A program made the translations under genes and the position numbers. A stretch of DNA of 6,990 bases from DASZQY01 sp048498575 (lineage in GTDB: Bacteria; Pseudomonadota; Alphaproteobacteria; Rhizobiales; Kaistiaceae). Positions 1 to 6,249 of the stretch are shown one piece after another. Under the pieces are notes generated by a model, which saw only the letters and a list, made by a program, of their open reading frames with translations, ran no database searches and was not told the DNA's origin. The number at the start of each line of letters is the position of its first letter. Within the stretch, counting starts at the first letter, position 1. The stretch spans positions 1 through 6,990 of the forward strand of contig JBEHXS010000140.1 of the NCBI GenBank assembly GCA_048498575.1, given 5' to 3'.

Positions 1-1
1 C

Positions 2-466
2 TACTACACGGCGCTGGCCGAGGAGCAGGAGTATTCCTCGATCCGCCCGCTGATCGATTGGCTGGACTACAACGGCTATACGGTCGTGACCAAGCCGACG
101 AAGGAATTCGTCGACGCGACCGGCCGCCGCAAGATCAAGGGCAACATGGACATCGAGCTCGCGGTCAACGTCATGGAGATGGCGGACGCAATCGACCATT
201 TCGTCCTGTTTTCCGGCGACGGCGACTTCCGCTCGCTGGTCGAGGCAGTGCAGCGCAAGGGCCGCAAGGTGACGGTGGTTTCGACCTTGGCCACCCAGCC
301 GCCGATGATCGCCGATGAACTCCGCCGTCAGGCCGACAACTTCATCGACCTGGTCACGCTCCAGGCCCGCGTCGGCCGCGACCCGGCCGAGCGGCAGGCC
401 CGGCAGGCCGAGCGCGCCCAGACCGATTCCTTCCGCGACGAATTCGAGGACGAAGGCGCCGCCTGA
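2..466 (+). CDS. NYN-domain (LabA/DUF88-like) protein, 3' part
   Basis: The gene enters from the left edge, so the N-terminus, including the first conserved Asp of the fold, is missing; 154 residues are visible. They start YYTALAEEQEYSSIRPLIDW and contain the two conserved acidic stretches of the NYN (PIN-like) fold: KGNMDIELAVNVME (Asp at 149-151) and FSGDGDFRSLV (Asp at 218-220 and 224-226), then the ADELRRQAD segment near the end of the domain. Family knowledge: NYN proteins are Mg2+-dependent, PIN-like predicted ribonucleases, and the LabA/DUF88 subgroup is widespread in alphaproteobacteria. The last 35 residues or so are rich in Arg, Gln and Glu and look like a flexible charged tail. The next gene starts 17 nt downstream on the same strand, so co-transcription is likely. 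The fold assignment is firm; RNase activity and target are inferred. Confidence 0.9.
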   Translation, partial: YYTALAEEQEYSSIRPLIDWLDYNGYTVVTKPTKEFVDATGRRKIKGNMDIELAVNVMEMADAIDHFVLFSGDGDFRSLVEAVQRKGRKVTVVSTLATQPPMIADELRRQADNFIDLVTLQARVGRDPAERQARQAERAQTDSFRDEFEDEGAA

Positions 467-483
467 CGGTCCCTCTCTCGCCA

Positions 484-1140
484 ATGGATTTCGCCGCACT
501 GCCGGACGCGAATCCCGGCCATGACTGCCCGCTCTGCCCGCGGCTGGTTGCCTTCCGCGAGGAATGGCGGGCGAAGGAGCCGGGCTGGCACAACGCGCCG
601 GTGTCGAGCTTCGGCGACGCGAATGCGCGGCTGGCCATCGTCGGCCTCGCGCCGGGCCTGCGCGGCGCCAACCGCACCGGCCGGCCGTTCACGGGCGATT
701 ACGCCGGCGATCTCCTCTATCGCACCCTGCTCGACTTTGGCTTTGCGGAGGGCGAGTACCGCGCCGATCCCGCCGACGGCCTGAAGCTGGTCGACACCGC
801 GATCGTCAACGCCGTCCGCTGCGTCCCGCCGCAGAACAAGCCGCTGCCGGTCGAGATCGCCACCTGCCGGCGCTTTCTGGTGGCGACGCTCACGGAGATG
901 CCCAACCTTGCGGCGATACTGGTATTGGGCCGCATCGCCCACGACAGCGCGGTTTCGGCGCTCGGCCTGAAGCGGAGCGCAGTGCCGTTCGCGCACGGCG
1001 CCATCCATCGCGTCCGCCCCGGGCTGACGCTGCACGACAGCTATCATTGCTCGCGCTACAACACGAACACCGGCGTGCTCACGGAGCCGATGTTCCGTGC
1101 GGTATTCGAGGCCATCCGGACCCGGCTAGCATCCGACTGA
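484..1140 (+). CDS. Uracil-DNA glycosylase, family 5 (UDGb) type, with [4Fe-4S] ligands
   Basis: This 218-residue protein is predicted to excise uracil and possibly other deaminated bases from DNA as the first step of base excision repair. Four cysteines fit the iron-sulfur ligands of the family 4/5 enzymes: C15 and C18 (CPLC) near the N-terminus, then C113 and C128. Motif 1 is GLAPGLRGANRTGRPFTGD (residues 54-72), which is family 5-like: the position used by a polar catalytic Asp/Asn in other families is occupied by Ala/Pro. Motif 2 is SYHCSRYNTNTGVLT (186-200) with the conserved His at 188; the usual HPS reads HCS here. Length is normal for the family. No clear Shine-Dalgarno sequence precedes the ATG, which sits 17 nt after the NYN stop, suggesting translation within that operon. 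Family assignment is strong; substrate range is inferred from family 5 enzymes. Confidence 0.93.
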   Translation: MDFAALPDANPGHDCPLCPRLVAFREEWRAKEPGWHNAPVSSFGDANARLAIVGLAPGLRGANRTGRPFTGDYAGDLLYRTLLDFGFAEGEYRADPADGLKLVDTAIVNAVRCVPPQNKPLPVEIATCRRFLVATLTEMPNLAAILVLGRIAHDSAVSALGLKRSAVPFAHGAIHRVRPGLTLHDSYHCSRYNTNTGVLTEPMFRAVFEAIRTRLASD

Positions 1141-1183
1141 ACCTTTTGCCGTCTCGCCGGTTATGGTTCATCCCTACACCGGC

Positions 1184-1188
1184 GGAGG
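1184..1188 (+). promoter_or_regulatory. Ribosome binding site fixing the DUF3775 gene start
   Basis: GGAGG lies 7 nt before the ATG at 1196. An in-frame ATG at 1163 would add 11 residues (MVHPYTGGGFV) but has no such site, so 1196 is preferred. This is the clearest Shine-Dalgarno sequence I found in the window. Confidence 0.75.
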
Positions 1189-1195
1189 TTTCGTC

Positions 1196-1615
1196 ATGCC
1201 CGAACTGCAGATCGACCCCCAGAAGGTCGGGTGGCTCATTCTCAAGGCGCGCGCCTTCGATTCCAAGGTCTCGCCGTCGAACGATGCCGCCGACACTAGC
1301 GATGACGACGAGGAGGAGCTGACCGACAACCGGGAGGGCGACTCAGACGTGGCTGAGATCGTGGGCTTCGTCCGCGGCCTGAACGAAGACGAGGAAACCG
1401 ACTTGGTCGCCCTCGCCTGGGTCGGCCGCGGCACTTACGACATCGAGGATTGGGAAGCCGCCCGCGAGACGGCAAGAAGCGAGCGCGGCACGCGCACCGA
1501 GCGCTATCTCCTCGGCATGCCGCTGCTCGCCGACTATCTCGCCGAGGGCCTCGACGCCTTCGGCATCGACCCCGGCGACGCCGAGGAAGACGCGCTGGAA
1601 GACAACGTCACCTGA
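1196..1615 (+). CDS. DUF3775-type small acidic protein of unknown function
   Basis: The predicted protein has 139 residues. The central segment VAEIVGFVRGLNEDEETDLVALAWVGRG, followed by YDIEDWEAARETA and later RTERYLLGMPLLADYLAEGL, matches my memory of the DUF3775 family: an EDE-type acidic turn followed by LVALAW and a Trp-containing helix. No catalytic motif, signal peptide or membrane segment is visible. It is strongly acidic, with about 38 Asp/Glu against about a dozen Lys/Arg; the first cluster (SDDDEEELTD, about residues 35-44) probably forms a disordered linker before the conserved part. The gene lies 55 nt after the glycosylase on the same strand and has its own good ribosome binding site, so it may be the last gene of that operon or have its own promoter. 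Its stop overlaps the end of the convergent acetyltransferase gene by 8 bp. Function unknown; family assignment is from memory. Confidence 0.82.
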   Translation: MPELQIDPQKVGWLILKARAFDSKVSPSNDAADTSDDDEEELTDNREGDSDVAEIVGFVRGLNEDEETDLVALAWVGRGTYDIEDWEAARETARSERGTRTERYLLGMPLLADYLAEGLDAFGIDPGDAEEDALEDNVT

Positions 1616-2333
1616 CGCGGTAGTGGTAGCCGGACACGCGCGCGTATCCGAGCCTTGCGTATAAGGCCGCCGCCGCATGATTGGCGTCGACGACGTGAAG
1701 CACGAGCCGGCGCGCGGCGCGATTCATCGCCCATGCGTCGGCGGCCAGCATGACGCGCGTCGCCGCGCCCGTCCGCCGTGCCTGCGGATCAGTCGCGACG
1801 CAATCGATCGCCACGGTCCCGGCGATGTTGACTGCCAAAGCGACAGCGACCGCGCCGCCGCCGGCGTGCGCGACGAGGAACACGTGGTCCCGCGGAAGCC
1901 GCGCCAGGATGCCGGGAAGCTCGGCCGCTCTCTCCGCGGACTGGAGCGGCTCGTACACGCCAAGCCACGACGCCGTCGGTTCGGCGGTCAGGACCACATC
2001 GCCGGCCGCCGCGGATCCGGCGACAGGCTTGGCCAGTGTCGAGCATGGCGGGTCGCTCGCGTATCCACGCTCGGCTAGCGCCGCATCGAGGCCCGCCGGC
2101 TCCGCCGTATCGAACACCTGAAAGCGGGCCGACAGTCCGCGCGTCGCATAGAAGGCTTCCGCCTCGGCGATGGCCGTCGCGATCTCGCCGTTGAACATGC
2201 CCGGCCAGACCGAATTGGCGCGGACGTAACCGCCGGCAGTCGCCCTGAGACGCCAGCCGTGGCAGTCGACGTCGTCCGCCGCCGGCCAGGCATCGCGAAG
2301 ACAGGTCTCGGCCTCCAGCAGCTCCGACGTCAT
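1608..2333 (-). CDS. GNAT-family N-acetyltransferase
   Basis: This 241-residue protein carries a C-terminal GNAT domain. The acetyl-CoA pyrophosphate-binding motif is IDCVATDPQARRTGAATRVM (about 176-195), with R186, G189 and A191 fitting the Q/RxxGxG/A pattern, and a later LYARLGY (224-230) supplies the usual Tyr region. The N-terminal half has GWRLRATAGGYVRANSVWP (26-44), a W-x-LR ... RANSV signature that recurs in a subset of two-lobed acetyltransferases (I recall mycobacterial Rv0428c-like proteins), so this may be a tandem GNAT fold whose N-terminal lobe has lost acetyl-CoA binding. Substrate cannot be told. The ATG overlaps the smpB stop in an ATGA arrangement, making translation coupled to smpB likely. 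Its end overlaps the convergent DUF3775 gene by 8 bp. The fold is confident; substrate and any link to ribosome rescue are open. Confidence 0.87.
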   Translation of the reverse strand: MTSELLEAETCLRDAWPAADDVDCHGWRLRATAGGYVRANSVWPGMFNGEIATAIAEAEAFYATRGLSARFQVFDTAEPAGLDAALAERGYASDPPCSTLAKPVAGSAAAGDVVLTAEPTASWLGVYEPLQSAERAAELPGILARLPRDHVFLVAHAGGGAVAVALAVNIAGTVAIDCVATDPQARRTGAATRVMLAADAWAMNRAARRLVLHVVDANHAAAALYARLGYARVSGYHYRVR

Positions 2334-2803
2334 CCCTTCTCGCGCATGACGCGGGCCTTCTCGCGCCCCCAGTCCCGTTTGCGCTCGGTCTCGCGCTTGT
2401 CGTGCAGCTTCTTGCCGCGCGCCACCGCGAGCTCGATCTTTGCCCGACCGCGGTCGTTAAAGACGACGCGGAGCGGCACGATCGTCATGCCTTCCTTGTC
2501 AACCGCGCCGACCAGCCGGCTGATCTCGCGCCGGTGCAGCAGGAGCTTCCGCGGCCGGCGAGTCTCGTGATTGAAGCGGTTGGCCTGCAGGTATTCGGGG
2601 ATGTAGGCGTTGTAGAGCCACAGCTCCCCGCCCTTCTCGCCGGCGTAGGCGTCCGCGATGTTCGACCGCCCCTCGCGCAGAGACTTCACCTCGGTGCCGG
2701 TAAGCGCGATGCCCGCTTCGTAAACCTGCCCGATCTCGTAATCGAAGCGGGCACGGCGGTTTACTGCCGCAATGCGGCTCGGCGTCTCTTTTTTTGCGGC
2801 CAT
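2330..2803 (-). CDS. smpB: SsrA (tmRNA)-binding protein SmpB
   Basis: SmpB binds tmRNA and brings it to stalled ribosomes for trans-translation; its C-terminal tail probes the empty mRNA channel. The 157-residue product has the family's full architecture: VNRRARFDYEIGQVYEAGI (14-32), the tmRNA-contacting core GTEVKSLREGRSNIADAY (36-53), a beta-barrel region with LYNAYIPEY, and the basic tail starting GKKLHDKRETERKRDWGREK, expected to become helical in the ribosome. Length is typical. The ATG lies 4 nt after the dapA stop, and the stop overlaps the acetyltransferase ATG by 4 nt, so the three genes are probably co-transcribed. There is no convincing Shine-Dalgarno sequence before the start, which fits translation following on from dapA. 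Codons 4-5 sit in a run of seven A on the coding strand, unusual in this GC-rich sequence. The tmRNA gene itself is not in the window. Confidence 0.98.
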   Translation of the reverse strand: MAAKKETPSRIAAVNRRARFDYEIGQVYEAGIALTGTEVKSLREGRSNIADAYAGEKGGELWLYNAYIPEYLQANRFNHETRRPRKLLLHRREISRLVGAVDKEGMTIVPLRVVFNDRGRAKIELAVARGKKLHDKRETERKRDWGREKARVMREKG

Positions 2804-2807
2804 CGCG

Positions 2808-3683
2808 TTAGTTGATGAGCCCCGCGTGCACCATGGCTTCGCGGATCTCTGTCTTGGTCGCGTCCGACACCCTGACCAGCGGCAGGCGCACGTCGTCGCG
2901 CATCTTGCCGATCACCGACAGCGCATACTTCACGCCCGCCGGGTTCGGCTCGAGGAACAGCGCGCGGTGGAGCGGCATCAGCCGGTCCTGGTAGATGAGC
3001 GCCTTGGCGTAGTCGCCGGCCAGGCACGCCTCCTGGAACTCCGAGAGAAGCTTCGGAGCCAGGTTCGAGGTCACCGAGATGCAGCCGTGGCCGCCGTGCG
3101 CCATGACGGCAAGCGCCGTCGAATCGTCGCCGGAAAGCTGGATGAAATCCGCGCCCATCGCCTGGCGCTGCAGGCTGATGCGATCGATCCTGCCGGTCGC
3201 ATCCTTCACCCCGACGATGTTCTTCAATTCGAACAGGCGCGCCATCGTCTCGACGCTCATGTCGATCACCGACCGCGGCGGGATGTTGTAGATGAAGATC
3301 GGGATGCCGACCGCGTCGTTGATCGCCTTGTAGTGCTGGTAGAGCCCTTCCTGGTTGGGCTTGTTGTAGTACGGCGTCACGATGAGCAGCCCGTCGGCCC
3401 CGGCGCTCTCGGCATACTTGGAAAGCTCGATCGCTTCGCGCGTGTTGTTGGAACCGGCGCCGGCGATCACCGGCACCTTGCCCGCCGCGACCTCGATGCA
3501 GATCTGGATCATCCGCTTGTGTTCGTCATGGGTGAGCGTCGGGCTTTCGCCGGTGGTGCCCACCGGCACCAGCCCGTGCGTGCCCTCCTCGATCTGCCAT
3601 TCGACGAACGAGCGGAAGGCATCCTCATCGAGGCTGCCGTTCACCATCGGCGTCACGAGCGCAGTGATCGAACCCTTGAACAT
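2808..3683 (-). CDS. dapA: 4-hydroxy-tetrahydrodipicolinate synthase
   Basis: DapA condenses pyruvate with L-aspartate-4-semialdehyde in the cytoplasm, the committed step to meso-diaminopimelate (peptidoglycan) and lysine. The 291-residue protein is a full-length (beta/alpha)8 barrel with the active-site set: T43-T44 in GTTGES (42-47), Y106 in TPYYNKP, Y132 in IYNIPPRS, R137 in that same motif, and Schiff-base lysine K160 in VGVKDATG. It ends in the usual helical region. The ATG at 3683 gives the canonical start MFKGSITALVTP; a weak GGA lies about 10 nt upstream. It is the first gene of the dapA-smpB-acetyltransferase block and diverges from the lytic transglycosylase gene. I see nothing like a lysine riboswitch in the roughly 105-nt leader implied by the candidate promoter. 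A paralogue of another aldolase-superfamily function is unlikely given the complete DapA motif set. Confidence 0.97.
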   Translation of the reverse strand: MFKGSITALVTPMVNGSLDEDAFRSFVEWQIEEGTHGLVPVGTTGESPTLTHDEHKRMIQICIEVAAGKVPVIAGAGSNNTREAIELSKYAESAGADGLLIVTPYYNKPNQEGLYQHYKAINDAVGIPIFIYNIPPRSVIDMSVETMARLFELKNIVGVKDATGRIDRISLQRQAMGADFIQLSGDDSTALAVMAHGGHGCISVTSNLAPKLLSEFQEACLAGDYAKALIYQDRLMPLHRALFLEPNPAGVKYALSVIGKMRDDVRLPLVRVSDATKTEIREAMVHAGLIN

Positions 3684-3724
3684 TGGAGCGGCATCCAGCG
3701 CTTATTGGGGACTGCCCGGGGTCG

Positions 3725-3749
3725 GCGCCGCGTGTCCCGTGGGCGGCGC
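3725..3749. repeat. GC inverted repeat in the dapA leader
   Basis: GCGCCGC (3725-3731) and GCGGCGC (3743-3749) form a perfect 7-bp, all-G/C stem with an 11-nt loop, about 42 nt before the dapA ATG on the minus strand. No T-run follows on either strand, so it is not an intrinsic terminator. It could be a leader hairpin or an operator, or chance in GC-rich DNA. Confidence 0.4.
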
Positions 3750-3795
3750 GTGAATGAAGGCGGCGACCATAGTCCTGCCGCATGAGAGCGGCAAG

Positions 3796-3824
3796 GATTT
3801 GGGCCGGAACGCAAGGCCCGTCAA
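3796..3824 (-). promoter_or_regulatory. Candidate sigma-70-type promoter for dapA-smpB-GNAT
   Basis: Read on the minus strand, a good -35 hexamer TTGACG (3824-3819) is followed by a 17-nt spacer and a weak -10 CAAATC (3801-3796). The position fits an operon starting with dapA, and the predicted start of transcription near 3789 would leave a leader of about 105 nt. The -35 and the spacing are good and the -10 is poor, which is common in alphaproteobacteria. No comparably good plus-strand promoter was found for the divergent gene. Confidence 0.4.
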
Positions 3825-3871
3825 GCAATCGTTCACCGTAGCCGACTAGCCTCGCAAACGACGGGTGATGG

Positions 3872-3892
3872 CCGCGGGTGGGCGCCCCGCGG
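3872..3892. repeat. GC inverted repeat upstream of the lytic transglycosylase gene
   Basis: CCGCGGG (3872-3878) and CCCGCGG (3886-3892) make a perfect 7-bp stem around a 7-nt loop (TGGGCGC), ending 52 nt before the preferred ATG at 3945. No T-run follows, so it is not a standard terminator. Directly downstream, CGGCCGCG occurs twice (3903-3910 and 3916-3923), a 13-bp-period direct repeat. Either could be a regulator site or leader structure. Confidence 0.4.
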
Positions 3893-3944
3893 ATTGGTGG
3901 ATCGGCCGCGATCGGCGGCCGCGGTCGAAGGGGACCAGCAGGCG

Positions 3945-6218
3945 ATGGCAGCCAGACTGCCCGGCGAACCGAGCCGGCGGCCAGGATCGTTGAGGTTTGC
4001 CCTGCTTGCGGGCGTGATCGCCCTTGCCTTTGCCGTGCCCGCGCTTGCCGCCAGCGCCAAGAAGCCCGCCAAGCCGGCCCCGGCAGTCAAGACGGCCGTC
4101 GTCCCGCTCCCCTATCCGAGCCCCCAGCGCACCGCTTCGGCGCCGGCCGACCCGCCGGCTGCATCCAGCGATCCGACCGACGCAATCGGCGCCCTGATCG
4201 CCGACGGCGGCGACGAGGAGAAGGCGACCGAGGACAGCGACGCTCCGGAGGCCGCCCGCACTCCGCCGGACCTCGGCCTCGGGCTGCCGCCGATGCCACC
4301 GCCCAAGGGCGCTCCGCCGGCGAATGCGACCGGCCTCCAGCTCGCGGTCAAGCTCCTCGACAACAACGATCCCGGCGGCGCGATGGCCGCCGCCTACGCG
4401 CTCCCCGACAAGCTCGATCTCAAGCTGGTCGACTGGCTGATCGCGACCGGCGGTTACGCCGGTGTGCCTTCGGGCAGCATCGCCAGCCTGCAGAGGCAGG
4501 TAGCCGACTGGCCGGGGCAGAGCCTGATCCGTCTCCGTTTCGAGCAGGCGCTGAAGCGCGAGCAGCCTGGTTCGGCGGGCGTGATTGCGGCGCTGAGCGG
4601 CAGCACGCCGGTTTCCGATGACGGCAAGATCATGTTGGCCGCCGCGTACCTCGAGCAGGGACGCAACGACGCTGCGGCGGCAATCATTCGTCCGTTCTGG
4701 CGCGACAGCGACTTCCCGCAAGCGACGGAGACCGCCGTCGTCTCGAAGTTTGGCTCGCTGCTCACCGCCGCCGACCACAAGGCGCGCATGGACCGCCTGC
4801 TCTACGCCGACAACTCGGCCGCGGGGCTGCGCACCGCGGCGCACCTCGACAAGAACCAGCAGGCTCTCGCCAAGGCCGTGGCGCTGCAGATCAAGGGCTC
4901 GTCCACCAAGGCGATGGCCGCTCTCGACGCGCTGCCCGCGGCCCTGAAGCGCGATCCGCTCTGGATCTACACCAAGGTCGACGCGCTCCGCACGCTTGCC
5001 AGGCTCGAAGACGCCGGCAAGCTGATCCAGACGGCGCCCCGCGATGCCAAGGCGCTCGAAGACCCCGACACATGGTGGGTGGAGCGCCGCCTTCTGTCGC
5101 GCGCGCTGGTCACCGCCGGTGACGCCAGGCTCGCCTATCAGATCGCCGCCAGCCACTCGGCCGAGTCCGCCGGCATGAAAGCCGAGGCGGAATTCCATGC
5201 CGGCTGGTACGCGCTCGAATATCTCCACGACCCGGTCAGCGCGACCAGCCACTTCGCCAACATCGCCGCGATTTCCACCCTGCCCCTCAGCCTGTCGCGC
5301 GCCGAATATTGGCTGGGCCGCTCGGCCGAGGCCGCCGGCGACCGCACGACCGCCGCTGCCCAGTACCAGCAGGCCGCGGCCTATCCGACGACCTTCTACG
5401 GCCAGCTCGCCATCTCCAAGCTCGGCGGCAAGGTGTTGCGCCTGCCGCCGGCGCCGGCGCCGAGCGACGTCGATCGCCGGAACTTCGAAGCGCGCGAGCT
5501 GGTCAAGGTCATCCGCCGCCTCGAGGCCGTCGATTACGACGACCGCACGCCGATCTTCTTCCGCACGCTCGCAGACCAGATCACCTCGCCCGGTGAAATC
5601 GCCTTGCTGACCGGCCTCGCCGAGGGTGAGGGCAACCATCAGCTTGCGCTCCAGCTCGCCAAGACCGCCGTCTCGCATGGTGTCCCCGTGGATGCTCTCG
5701 CGTTCCCGACGACCGCGATCCCGCAAACAGCTGCCACGCCGGGCGTCGATCGCGCGGTGGTCTTCGCCGTCGCCCGCCAGGAAAGCGCCTTCAATCCAGG
5801 TGCGATCTCCAGCGCCGGCGCTCGTGGTCTCCTTCAGCTGATGCCAGCGACCGCGAAGATCACGGCCAAAGCGGTTGGATTGCCCTACGACAAGTCGCGC
5901 CTGACCTCGGACCCCGGCTACAACGCCACCCTCGGCGCCGCCCATCTTGGCGATCTCGTGCAGAATTTCGGCGGCTCGTACGTCATGACGTTCGCCGCCT
6001 ACAACGCCGGCGCCAGCCGCGTGAACCAGTGGGTGCAGCAGTATGGCGACCCGCGCGATCCCAAGACCGACGTCGTCAACTGGATCGAGTCGATTCCCTT
6101 CACCGAGACGCGGAACTACGTCCAGCGTCTCATGGAGAACCTCGAGGTCTATCGCGCCCGGTTCGGTTCGTCCGCCCTCACCATCGATGCGGATCTCCAC
6201 CGCGGCCAGATCGATTGA
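3945..6218 (+). CDS. slt: Periplasmic soluble lytic murein transglycosylase (Slt70-like)
   Basis: The enzyme cleaves the MurNAc-GlcNAc bond of peptidoglycan, forming 1,6-anhydro-MurNAc ends. With the ATG at 3945 the product has 757 residues. It begins with a signal peptide: basic RRPGSLR, hydrophobic FALLAGVIALAFAVPALA, probable cleavage after A35. Next come a Lys/Pro/Ala-rich and then acidic linker (about 36-128), an all-helical superhelical region (about 129-590) with the family-typical YWLGRSAEAAG (from 455) and TFYGQLA (from 483), and the catalytic SLT domain (about 604-736). Catalytic Glu is E613 in ARQESAF; GLLQLMP (628-634), AYNAG (685-689) and ESIPFTETRNYV (from 715) complete the fold. 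A TTG at 3894 would add 17 residues, but the ATG places the signal peptide correctly and has GAAGGGGA at 3927-3934, so it is preferred. Divergent from dapA. E. coli Slt70 is about 645 residues; the linker explains much of the extra length. Confidence 0.95.
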   Translation: MAARLPGEPSRRPGSLRFALLAGVIALAFAVPALAASAKKPAKPAPAVKTAVVPLPYPSPQRTASAPADPPAASSDPTDAIGALIADGGDEEKATEDSDAPEAARTPPDLGLGLPPMPPPKGAPPANATGLQLAVKLLDNNDPGGAMAAAYALPDKLDLKLVDWLIATGGYAGVPSGSIASLQRQVADWPGQSLIRLRFEQALKREQPGSAGVIAALSGSTPVSDDGKIMLAAAYLEQGRNDAAAAIIRPFWRDSDFPQATETAVVSKFGSLLTAADHKARMDRLLYADNSAAGLRTAAHLDKNQQALAKAVALQIKGSSTKAMAALDALPAALKRDPLWIYTKVDALRTLARLEDAGKLIQTAPRDAKALEDPDTWWVERRLLSRALVTAGDARLAYQIAASHSAESAGMKAEAEFHAGWYALEYLHDPVSATSHFANIAAISTLPLSLSRAEYWLGRSAEAAGDRTTAAAQYQQAAAYPTTFYGQLAISKLGGKVLRLPPAPAPSDVDRRNFEARELVKVIRRLEAVDYDDRTPIFFRTLADQITSPGEIALLTGLAEGEGNHQLALQLAKTAVSHGVPVDALAFPTTAIPQTAATPGVDRAVVFAVARQESAFNPGAISSAGARGLLQLMPATAKITAKAVGLPYDKSRLTSDPGYNATLGAAHLGDLVQNFGGSYVMTFAAYNAGASRVNQWVQQYGDPRDPKTDVVNWIESIPFTETRNYVQRLMENLEVYRARFGSSALTIDADLHRGQID

Positions 6219-6249
6219 CGCGGTGGGTCTCACCGCCCGATAACGCCGC

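Noticed and set aside
328..1047. A 239-codon minus-strand frame across the NYN and glycosylase genes.
   Set aside because: It lies opposite the glycosylase in codon register, contains no recognisable motif, and conflicts with two well-supported plus-strand genes.
1652..1667. GCCTT/AAGGC inverted repeat as a terminator for the convergent genes.
   Set aside because: Only 5 bp of stem, no T-run on either strand, and it lies inside the acetyltransferase coding sequence.
3625..3783. A possible upstream reading frame in the dapA leader (ATG at 3783, minus strand) that overlaps the dapA start in another frame.
   Set aside because: There is no ribosome binding site, the translation is not peptide-leader-like (no lysine run), and open frames of this size are common in GC-rich DNA.
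2772..3785. A 337-codon plus-strand frame opposite dapA.
   Set aside because: It is in codon register with dapA, the same rare-codon effect as above. The translation is His/Arg/Asp-rich low-complexity protein, whereas the minus strand has all DapA active-site residues.
3894..3944. TTG at 3894 as the start of the lytic transglycosylase.
   Set aside because: It would put 17 extra residues before the signal peptide and begins immediately after the 3872-3892 hairpin; the ATG at 3945 gives a normal signal peptide and has a purine-rich site upstream.
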